Shown: positions 22,133 through 34,100 of the stretch, in pieces | Position numbering within the stretch: the first letter of the stretch is position 1 | Layout: each line of letters starts with the position of its first letter | From: Erodium maritimum | Taxonomy: Eukaryota > Streptophyta > Magnoliopsida > Geraniales > Geraniaceae | NCBI GenBank assembly: GCA_963921825.1 | Contig: OY997592.1 | Location: 25,647,730-25,711,729 of the forward strand | DNA length: 64,000 nucleotides | Direction: 5' to 3' | Position numbers and translations under genes: made by a program | The notes under the pieces: model-generated | What the model saw: the letters and a program-made list of their open reading frames with translations, nothing else | What the model was told of the DNA's origin: nothing | Databases searched by the model: none

Positions 22133-25100
22133 ATGGGCAAGCTTAACCTACCGTTTAAAGTTGGCGAACAAATAGAGTCAAGATCTTTTGAAAAAGGATA
22201 TCGAGGGGCATGGTTCCAATGCACGGTATACCATAATTGTTAATCCAATTGATGAGCTTTCTTTTATCAGATCTGATCGTATATCATATTTCATTTGTTT
22301 GATGATGCTTTGATTCTGCAACCTAGATATGCACATAACACTACAGATTTTATAGTCTTTTTTACCTTGTGTTATTTCAGCTTAAATGCACAATATGGTC
22401 AAAGTAGCAAATAAAACTTTTTTTTTAATAAAACGCCTTGTGAACAATTCGGGCTCAATTGTATGCATTAGCGCATGGCACATATAAGTTCTATACAAGA
22501 TGAGCTAGTGAGGGTTGGATAGTGAAGGGTTAATTACCTTTTGCACCCCTTATCTATTGGTAACACATTTTTTGTTCCCCTGCGTTTTGTAACATTCGAA
22601 AACAGTTCCTACGTTTTGGTAACCGTTGTCTGTTAATTTTTTCGACGAAACGACTGTTTTACCCCTCACTATTCAAACAACCAACAATTTTACCGTTAAA
22701 AAACATCAAAATTATAATAATTTTTCATGAAATCTTTTTTCCTTAATTATTCTTTGGGAATATTTCAATATGATACCCTGCATAACATTTATTTTCATTA
22801 CAATACCTTAGACTGTTTTCCTTGCATTATAATATCCTGGCAAACATTTATTTTCAGTTTGGTATCTAATGTTACTTTTCCGTTAACTTTCCATCCGAAA
22901 AGTGTAAAAAGTCAAAAATACCCCTCAATAACAATCTAATTTTCAAACACATGCCATTGCTTTAAAAAAAATCAGTTTTATTTTAAAATTTACAATTTAT
23001 ATTTTAAAAATCATTTTTTTTAATTATTTTGTTGTTATTTATTTTTACAATCAGTTTTTTTTTAAATATGTTTTCATTTAAAAAAACTCAGTTTTTAGTT
23101 TTAAAGAATCAGTTTTTATTTCTATAGAAATCTGTTTTTATATTTAAAAATAGTATTATCTTCAAAAAAATTCTTTTAATTTTCTTTCTTTTTTAAATTT
23201 TTTTTTTTTGTGTTCTTCAATCTCACTATTGCTGAAACTCAACTTCACCATTTCCTCTAACACCATGGGAAGAAAATGCTAGAGCTCATACACAAAAAAT
23301 CAAGGGATAGTTGTCCAAAACTACCCTAAAGTTTCGTCCACAAACGAGTTGATGCACAAAGTTTTATCCACGCTGTGTAGCTACCCTGAAGTTTTGGCCA
23401 CGCTTTTGTGGATAAATTTAATTTTTCCCACGCTTTTGTGGGTGCATTGAAGTTTTGTCCACGCTTCTATTCAATCCGGGAAGCCAGCACAGAGGCCCAA
23501 GACCATCATTCTGAACATCCCTATTACGTCAAAACTGAAAAAGTAGTGGACAAAACTTCAGGGTAGCCACATAGCGAGGACGAAACTTTGTGCATCAATC
23601 GTTTGTGGACGAAACTTTAGGGTAGTTTTGGGCAATTATCCCAAAAATCAAAGCCTAGAAACACATTTCATATATTGCAATTGAGGACATGTTTCAAATC
23701 TGGCTATCAGCTCCTCCTATTATCATTTGAACACACATCACCGATTCATCTGTCCCTCAAAAAAATTACAACGGTTCAATTTTTCTAACCCCCTCCCTTC
23801 TTTCCCCCTCGCTCGCTCCCTATGCCCTGACTAACCCGCCATCATGGAGGATCTGAAGATACCCGCCGACGCTCTCGTGGTGGAGGAACTGGTTGTGGGG
23901 GTGAAGAAGGAGGATCCACGATCTGGCTCCGAGAAGAGGGGTTGAGAATGGGGGAGATGGGGTATTGAAAGGCGCGACTTTATGAGGGATGAGGAAGGTG
24001 GCGGAGATTGTGCTGGTGTGTGGTGAAGGAGTGAAAGAGATGGAGAATAGATATGGTTGAGTTGATGGTGGTGTGCGGTGAAGATAAGAACAGAAAAGGG
24101 AGAGAGGAAATGAAAAGGGAAGAAGAGAAGGAAATTTAGGGTTTCAAAAGACCAAGGGGTAAATTCGTCATTTTTCAAAAAAATTAGGTCATGTGCTTTG
24201 CAGATGACCATTTTCCGTTAAAAAATGGACGGAAAATTAACATTAGGTATGAAATTGAAAATATAAACGGTAGGTATAAATTGAAAATAAATGTTTCTCA
24301 GAGTATTATAATGCTAGAAAAACAGACTAGGGTATTATAGTGAAATAAATGTTCTGCAGGATATTAAAATGAAATTTTCTCTTATTCTTATTTATTTAGT
24401 CAACTTATTCCTTAATTAATTAAAATTTGTGTGTTTCTTAATTAGGCTTTTTCGTTGTTTGTTCAGTACTCAAACTCTCAAAATCTCAAAATCCAGCAAG
24501 TTCAGCTTCTTCCTTCAAACCTACAAGAATCTGAAACCCACTTCGAACCTCATAACATCTTAAGCTCGTCTTGTTCATCAATCTGGGCTGATGCTAGATA
24601 ACAAAACCCCATAAAACCAATCCACCATTACCATGAAGGATGGATCAATAGGTCCACCGATCTGGCTCAACCCAGCACAATCACCACAAAAAAAATCTAC
24701 GACCACGATCTACACAAACCCTAAATCGACATACGCTCCCTACCGTCATCCACGATGTTGTAGCCGATCTCTCTGGTCTGAAATCGATTTTAGATCTAAA
24801 GTCGAGAGGAAGAGAGGGAGACGGTCGAACGAGAAAAAGATCGGGAGAGCGATCGAGCTCCGGCGTCACTGGAGAGACGAGCTCCATCCGTGCATTGTTT
24901 TGAACGACGCTCGAAGCTCAAATCGCTTGAGAAGAACACCCACACCGGACAAGGTGGTCTCTCATGATCGACTCCGATCAAGGTCTCATCCCGCTGTGTT
25001 TCGTGGTCCCTGGAGAACTCGAGAGATGAAAAAGATGAAATGGTGGAGAAGGTTTAGCAATTTACTTAACAAGTTGCAATGAAACTGGTTACTAGCAATC

Positions 25101-28100
25101 TCAACAGAAACTTGTATTTCTTTAGAGTTGTTAGGTTTTATTATTCTATTTTTTGTATATTTATTTTTTGTTTTATTCATTATTTTCTTATTTTTGAATA
25201 ATTAATTTATTATCAAAAGGATAACCTCGTCATTTAGAAAAAAAATTAAAGTTTCAATTATTATAACGGATTTTTTTGGAATATTCCATCCAATTTGACG
25301 GAATATTCTAAAATTTACCCGAAAACGACAATTATCAATACACAAGGACTGTTTTTGAACGTTACAAAACACAGGGGTAATTAACCCAATAGTGAAATAC
25401 GACTAAGTTCATAGTCCACGACACAAATGGTGAACCTAACCTTGCGTCCTCTTACTAGCTAATATTCCTGTTCATATGGGATAAACTATTTTCCTATGAT
25501 CCAAGAGAATAAAAGATAGGGATAATTCCATTTTAGTACCCTAAAACTTTCGGATTTCGTTTTTAGTACCCTAAATGTTTTTTGTGCCACTTCGGTATCC
25601 TAAATCTTTGATAATTCCACTTTAGTACCCAACGACTTTCCATCCAATGCTGTTAACTTTTCATCCAATGAACATAAAATGTCCAAAATACCCCTCATGT
25701 TACATCAATTTTTCAAAAATTTGCCATTGTCCAAAATACCATTTATTAAATCTTTTTTATTATTTTATGAAATTATTTATTTAATTCTTTCTTATTTATT
25801 TAATTCATATATTTTTCAAATATTCATATAATTTTTTTTAAAAAAAACATTTTTATTTTTTAAAAAATTCGATTTTTGTTTAAAAATCAGCTTTTATTTT
25901 TTTTAAATTCAGTTTTTATTTCAAAAACCAGTCTTACAATTCAGTTTTTATTATAAAAAACAAGTTTATTTTTTCACAATGCTACGAACATCAATTTTTT
26001 TTTCATCCAAAGCTTATTCAGCTTTTTCATTTTTCATCAAATCTATGAACAGGAACTGTACAAATTGCAAAATTATGCAAAATTGAAACAACCCAACAAA
26101 TTACAAAACTTAAGAAAATACAACAAAATTAAGAACACAGAACATGACTTTATCCTTCATTTCTTCTCAGCAGCCATTCAGACCTTAAATTAAGAACACA
26201 AAATCATATTGAAATAAAAAAAATACAAAGAATCCCTTAAACTTCAACAGATTAAGCTTAAAATCGCAACACATCCAACGTAAATCCGAAGTAAAAATAT
26301 AAACAATTCCTACAAATCCAGACCCTTGTTCAGGAGCTCCCTAATTTCTACCAAAAAAAGACCCACAGTAATGAAATCAACCCAAAAAATAACTACGAGA
26401 TCAAACTTGGTAGGGTTTCATGCCAGGCGATGCCGCTGGTTCGACGTGGTAGGGTTCCATCTCCGGTGAGGGAGAACGACGGTTGATGGCGGAGGAATAG
26501 CACAGACCGAGGGAGAATGACGGCCTGGTCGGGGTTCACGGCTGCAGATCTCTGCGAATCTTCTTCCACGGCGAGGCTCCAACGGAGGAGTCACCAGATC
26601 TGCAATGGTGGCGGCTCCATGCTCCAGATTTGTGTGAGAGCTGGAGCTCTGAGGTTGTGGACGCGCTTCAACCACACGAGCTCGCCGCTGTCTCCGCACC
26701 ACGAGCTCGCCGCCGCCAATACCTCAGCCACGAGAGAAGAAGAGAGAAGCAAGGAGGTGTGAGAGTGATTAGGTTTTGAGAGTTCAGATGTAAAATTAGG
26801 GTTTTAATGTGCTTAAGGATAGTTTTGGTATTATCACAACAGACAGGGTCATGTGCCAAGCACATGCCCATTTTCCATCCAAAAATGGATGGAAAGTTAA
26901 CGGTGGGTACTAAAGTGGAATAAATGAAGTTTTAGGGTACTGATATGGCACAAAAAAGAGTTAGGGTACTAAAAACGAAATCCGAAAGTTTTAGGGTACT
27001 AAAATGGAATTATCCCTAAAAGATACATTAGATACATTTTTACATGCATCATTTCGTACTTCTAGTTAATATGTTTGATATAGATTCAAGGGATAATTTC
27101 ACTTTAATACCCTGTCAAATATTTAATTACATTTTGATACCCTGACATAAATTTTTTGCACTTTCATATCTAAACCAAACATTTAATTTCACTTTAGTAT
27201 GAAAAAAGTTAAAAAGACCATAATACCCCTAACTATTGCTCAAATTTTCAAACTCATGCCATTGAACCCAGAACTTAAAAATAAGTGAAAAGACAATAAT
27301 ACCCTCCATTGTTAGGGTATTAAAATGAAAATTTCACTATTTTTAAAATAAAATCAATTGTTCTTTATAAATTCAGTTTTTTTTTTATGAAAATTATTTT
27401 TATTTTCAAAAAATCATATTTTAATTTAAAAAATACATAAAAATTAAATTAATAAATAATAAATAAACAAATAAATATATACCTAAACCCCATTTTTTTA
27501 TATATACCATTAATCTGTTCGGCTTCAAAACCAAGAAGATCATCATCTTCAAAACCAAAATAAGAACACTATTAGATGTTGTGGCGAGAGGAGGAGAAGA
27601 CGCCGTCAGTGTGTCGGTGGGCTCAACCATAGCTTCGTCGTCGCCGGAGAGTGAAGAATTGGACCAGATCTAAACGGTCGATAGGTCTCGATCTGGGATG
27701 CTACTTCGACTTCGACTCGAGTTCCTCTGGGTTTCGTATTCACAAAGCTCGTCACCGCTCATCCTCGTTTGCTTTGTATGCCGGATCTAATCTTTTTTCG
27801 GACTGGGCTCGATGGTGGTCGACCGTTGGAGATAGGCTAGTCGAGGAAGAAGGCAAGACAGGACCATCGAGACTGGGGAGGTAATGAGCTTGAATCTGTT
27901 CATCCCGTTCATGCTTCGCCAGATCTGAATTCTATGACGCTTCTCTACATTTGAAAGCCATCGGCATCCTCCAGATTTGACTAGCAATGGCTTTAATTGT
28001 TCCTAGGGGTCTTGGGCTTTATTGTGGGTACTAAATAAGAACATTTGGTTACTCAATCTGGGTGTGGTTTTCGAATCTTGGTAAATAAATATGTGCGCAA

Positions 28101-31100
28101 ACATTTTTGGGTTTAATTTAGTGATTTTTATGGATTTATGTTTTTTCTTACGAGAACTATCCTTGAAAAGAAGCACTTAATTTTTTGGGACTCCATCATC
28201 GCTGGCTTTGAAGCCAGACCTCCATTTATTCTGTTGCGTTAAATCACCCACACAAACTTTCATCTTATTTTTTTGTTCTGTACCTCTTTGCTGATAATAG
28301 GGTTGGGGGTTTCTGGCATTGATGATAATCTGGGTAAAAAATGAGGAGAGAGACGAAGATGAGGAGGGAGACGAAGATGAGGAGGAGAGAGAAAATCTGG
28401 ATAGAGAAATGAAAAAAAATGATAAAATGAAAAAAAAAACAAATATAATAAAATATTAATTAAATTAATGAAACTGATTTTTATGTATTTTTTAAATTAA
28501 AATATAAAATTTTGAAAATAAAAATAATTTTCATAAATAAAAACTGAATTTATAAAAAATAGTGAAATTTTCATTTTAATACCCTAATAATGGAGGGTAT
28601 TATTGTCTTTTCACTTGTTTTTAAGTTATGAGTTCAATGGCATGAGTTTGAAAATTTGAGTAATAGTTAGGAGTATTATGGTCTTTTTAACTTTTTCCAT
28701 CCAAACTAACAGAAAGTTAACGGTTGGGTGCCAAAGTGAAATTAAATGTTTGGTTTAGGTATGAAAGTGCACAAAATTTATGCCAGGGTATCAAAGTGAA
28801 ATTAAATGTGTGGCAGGGTATTAAAGTGAAATTTTCCCTAGATTCAATACCATTTCATTTCTTATTGGTAAGTAAATCTTATGTATCTTTGTTTGCAAGA
28901 GCACAAGAGTGTTCATTTCGTTTAGGAGAGGATGCGCTAGGTGTTATGCGTACTGAGTAGTATTACATCCAAAATTTATCTTAATGGATGATGCTTGGTA
29001 TTGCTTCTAATAGTATTGCCAATGCGCATATATTGAAGTTGATATATTTATGTTGGAATCAGGTCACCTTGTTTGGATGACATAACTTTCGTGAACTTGA
29101 TGTTATCTCCATATTTCTCATCAGATAAAGGGGCATAAGAAGACCAAAGGTTCCTTGAAATATTTATTGGAGTACTGTCTCTTCCCAGAGGAAGGTGAGT
29201 AACTATTTTTTTGTTTTATGCATTCTCTATTGTTTTCCTTAGAGATTTCTTTGTTTTAACCTTGATCTCTACCTTGATTTGTTATCATTAAGTTACATAT
29301 TACAGTAGTATACAATACATTACCTGATGCTACATTGATTATGTGAATTATGGAATTACACATATGTTACACCATTCGTTCAGACAATTTGTACCATCAA
29401 CTTTTTCCTCAATTCTTTTCTAAATCAAATCTTGACTAGATGACACTAATGATGCATTTTAGTTTATGCACGATTAAAATTTTAGGAGTGTTAACTGCAT
29501 ATTAGTTATTAGAGCATAGAGTTACTGCCGCATTATTGCAGTATTTTAGGAGATCATGTACTATATAGTTTAATTAAGAATTTGACTTGTTACCAATGCG
29601 ATGTGTCCTACGTTTTTATTTCGAAATGTAGACTCGCTTGTATCTTGTCTCATGTGCATGACCATATCGATGGTCATGCGTAGTTCATTTTTGACTTTTA
29701 ATAAAAGGAAAAGTTCTCTGGAATGGTTATTGTTGTTTCCCACATACTGTCCCAGTGCTGAAATGTATGGTTATTGTGGTATATAACTTTCTCTCTGTTT
29801 ATAGTTAGAAGAAATATGTGGAACAATGCCTTTTATTTTATTTTTCAGTTGTAGTCATATTGATAACGGCAAAACATTCTCACTTTTTGTTGTAAAGTAA
29901 AGTTTTTTTTTGTTTTGTTTTGCAGAAGTAACTCCAGTGGAAGTATATCAAAAGCCCTCGGCTAATAGCAAGTCAAAGAAACAGTTGATGATGCGCCCTG
30001 CCTTCCCACCTATACATCGAGAAAGTCAAATGCCTGACCCTATTACTATTTCAGATGTGGTAGTCATTGTTGATGATGTCTGGAAGGTTGGGGACTTGGT
30101 AGATTGGTTTGCCGATGATTGCTACTGGTCTGGGACTATAACTGAAATATTGGAGAACAACATGGTTCAGGTAAATACATTTTGGACTTGCTGTTGTTCT
30201 TTAACTTTAACTTGTTATGAATGGGTCGTATGCATGGTTCTAAATATCCTGAGATCTCCATGATATCAAGGAAAAATAAGGCCACTGATACCGATACCTA
30301 AAAACGGTGACAAATCGCGGTCAACGCACCGAGTCAACTCGATCAACACGCTGAAAATGAGATAAAAAAAATATTTTTAACCATTTACTCTTTTTTTATT
30401 TATTGAAATTTGAAATGAATTTGTCTTTATCCTTATCTTCTTGTAAAACCTTCCTCTTTCACTTAGCATTAATTGGTTGTGTTGTCCTAATCTTTTCCTT
30501 TCCCTTTACTTCATTGCAAAACCCCTATCCCTATATTTTATTGCATTAGAAAGACAATAATAACCTTGGTAGTAACAAAATAAATGACACCAACCTTTCA
30601 CTTAATGATAATATTTACTAGTCATTACTAATAGAAAGGGATAATTGTCAAAACATGCACTTATGTTTCGTCCACAAACGAAATAGTGCACAATGTTTTG
30701 TCCACGTCGTCTGACTACCCTTATAAATCGTCCACGCACTTCTGTTAGAAAAGTGTAACAGCAGAACCTGAATTGACAATTTTGCCCTTTTGGTTTGAAA
30801 TTCAAAAATAAGAATTTCGTCCAAAAAAATGAGTGACTGAGGATTGTTAGGGAAATTTCGTCCAAAAAAAATTTCAGACACAAGCACATCATGGCACGTG
30901 AGGCTACAAATTCGAATATTCTGTTAATTTTACTGACAGAAGTGTGTGGACGATTCGTAAGGGTAGCCAGACGACGTGGACGATACATAAGTGCATGTTT
31001 TGACAATTATCCCTAATAGAAAATAATAGTATTTGTATGTATTATATCATAAGTATTTACTAGCCATTACTGGTTTATTTTTATACTAATCAATTTATTA

Positions 31101-34100
31101 AACTAGTTAATTTGTTATTACTATATGTATTATATATATATATAGGGTAGCTATCTAGTAAAAACCACCCTTATCGTGCAAACTACGAACCAATCTAAGC
31201 CACATGATGCGGTCAAAGTGACGTCAGCAGAACGCCCCAGATGTTGACACGTGGCGCGCACGCTGCTGTTTACATAGCACAATGCTGATAGTTTAGTACA
31301 AATGTAACCTATCAGCACTTTTGTACTAAACTATCACCACCGTGCTATGCAAACTATCAGCACTTTGCGCGCGCGCCCACGCGTCAGCATCTGGTAAGTT
31401 CGTAGTTTGCACAATAAGGTGCAGTGTTTTATATATTTAATTGCCCACGTGTCTGCATCTGGTGCGCTTTGCTGACATCACTTTGGGGAGATCCTATGAC
31501 TCAGATTGGTCGTAGTTTGCACAATAAAGGGTGGTTTGTACCTGATACCAACTCTCTCTCTCTATTTATATATATATATATAATACAAAACGTGATTTGC
31601 CGAGATCGCCCTGTTATATTGAAATGTCCTTAACGGTGATCTCGCCGATATTTCACCGCGACCGGTATTTAGAACCTTGGTCGTACGGTTTTATTCATTT
31701 CAGTTCATCATAGTGTATGATGCAAGGATACTCTTTTACTTCATACCCACGGCCAATACGTGAACATGATCTGTGTGTGCCATACATATGATTTCAAGTG
31801 TTTTCTCGATTTTCCAACATTTTTTTCTGCCGTGCAAGCAGACTGGTTAGGACACACCGAGACACAAACATGCTCCACTATATGTTTATAAAATGCAAAT
31901 TTAGTAGGAGTATATTATTTCTCTTTAAGAACACACTGATTTTTATTATTACAAGGAAAATGCATGACCTTTATAGATATATTTATCATCTTATAGATTA
32001 TATCCTGAATGTGTTGTCTGTTCTGATGACAATTGTTAGTTATTGTTTCCGTGTCATATCTTGTGTCCATATGCAACATAGATTGTAATGATTGCAGTAT
32101 GAGTGTCCCAATGTTTTGTCTTGCTAATTTTGAAATGTGTACTTTTCTACCTCAGTTGTGCGCCTTTGTGTTTGATGGAAAATGTTTGTATACTGTATGG
32201 ATTATTGAAAGTTATAGTAGTCAGTCCTACTCATGCTTTACTTTCACATGCTTTTGTCCCCAACCCTTATAGGAAAATTAATTACCTTATATCTTCCATT
32301 GGCCTCCCTCATATTAATCTCTTATATGTATATGCATACGTGTATTGTTACTTACTCTGCTATGGATTGATCACAAAATAGTATGGTTATGTGGAGTGAA
32401 AATGTCTTTACCCAGATCATGTGCTGCATGTTAACCTTCACCAGAGCAACCTGAATCATGCGGAGATTTTTCTTTTATCTCGTTTTGTTGTCGTGTCGTC
32501 CTTATTCAGTTGCGTATTTCTCATTTTCGACGAGAATATAGTTTTTGATTATTCACTGATGCTATCATGGAAACCAATCTCTCTTTTGTGGAATGACTTT
32601 GGACCGGAAAAACAACATACATTTAATCGGATATGAAATGTATCATATTAATCATATATATGTACTTATTTATAGGGTTACTTGCTAAAAACTACAGAGT
32701 TTAAAAGTGGGCAAAAACATACAATAAGTATTGTCCACAGTCTTCTGTTAAAATAATGAACAGAAAATCTGTTTTGTTGAGTATTGGGCTCATATGTTTT
32801 GCCCACAGTACTTTTCAAGGCTATAGCCTATATGTTCTGCCCACTATACTTTTTCAATGCTATATGTTTTGACCACAATACTTTTTAACGCTATATGTGT
32901 TTATGGTTACTAACTTCGGTACGGATTAATTGTATAATAGTATGGTTATGTAAAGTAAAAATATCTGTTAACCTATCAGTTCAGCCTGAATCCTTTGAAT
33001 ATAGTTTGTCCCATACATATTCAGTTTCTTATTCCTCATTACTGATGAGAATATAGTTTGTGCTAAACCGTCTGCTGCTGTCATGGAAAATAATCTCTCT
33101 TTCATGCCCCTACTAGAGCTTTCTGCAGTTCAGCAGAAGAAAAAGCACATTGATGAGAATTTTAGTGGAAGTTATTAACCCAGTATTTGGCTTTTTAATC
33201 AGATATGGAGTTGTCACTTTAGGCATTATCAGATGCTGTAAAAAGAGAACTATCAATCTATGTGACGACAATAGTGCTAGATACACTTGATGCACAGTGG
33301 ATTTTCACGTTTTGAACTGAATACGTTGTCACATTCTTCGAGTAAACACTTCCTAATGCAATCAGGCATGTATACATTTCATTAATTGTCAAAATCTGAC
33401 GAGTGCACTGGGAGAGGCACTTGATCATATTGTAGGATTGTCATTACTAGAATCAGTCACACCGATGATAAGAATGAGTGAATAAGTCCAATCTTCATTC
33501 GGTCACCCATCCCGTGGTTAATTTATTCATTAGAGGTCTCCTTTGCCTCTCCATTTCACTATAGTGCTTAATGTTAATGAGTAGATTCTATTTTGTTTTA
33601 CTCTTGTTTTACTTGGTTTCCCAGATTGAGTTACCACCTCCTCCTGCGGGTGAAGGAGAATCAGATGTAGCATCCTCCGAGGACTTACGACCATCCCTAG
33701 ATTGGTGTGAAGAACTTGGTTGGACGGTTCCACATCCTATGGTAGCTTTTACGATTTGACTTTCTATTATTGTATCCATCTCTTGCTCCTTTCTGTTTTC
33801 TTTGGCATTGTTTTTGTAGTTAGAGACAATGTTGCAGATTTTTTTTCTTCAAAATTTTCATTTTTTATCAAGAAAAACGTTTTGGATGTTATGGTGGTAG
33901 GTGCATGATTAATATCTTATATGTGGAGAAAAAGATAGATGATACAATTCATCTTAAGAAAGTTCATGGCTAAGCTTGACATGGCATGTTCACTGTTTGT
34001 ATGATTTGATATACCTGTGTGTTAGTATCTCGATTTTTAACTTCAAGCAACTAATATAAATACAATTAGTAACATCAATCTGAGTTGAAGTTTATCCCTG

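Larger units (their letters stand above)
22527..25387. mobile_element. MULE-like element, 2,861 bp, host of a nested MULE (intron 1)
   Basis: The termini GGGTTAATTACC and its inverse at 25376-25387 continue into diverged TIRs (shared GTTTTGTAAC, GAAAACAGT and ATATTCCGTC-like motifs). The flanking 9-mers GATAGTGAA (22518-22526) and AATAGTGAA (25388-25396) match at 8 of 9. A GC-richer, gene-like interior at 24633-25082 has an open frame with no recognised domain. The element 22756-24381 is inserted in its left part. Confidence 0.8.
30233..31679. mobile_element. hAT-like non-autonomous element (intron 3), with nested insertions
   Basis: The termini CATGGTTCTAAATA (left) and, in reverse complement, CAAGGTTCTAAATACC (right) form a short TIR. 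The flanking 8-mers GTCGTATG (30225-30232) and GTCGTACG (31680-31687) match at 7 of 8, as expected for hAT. Both arms also contain GAGATC and GATATC/CGATAT motifs. It carries the mini-MULE 30638-31013 and the hairpin MITE 31143-31545, which account for about half its length. Confidence 0.75.
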
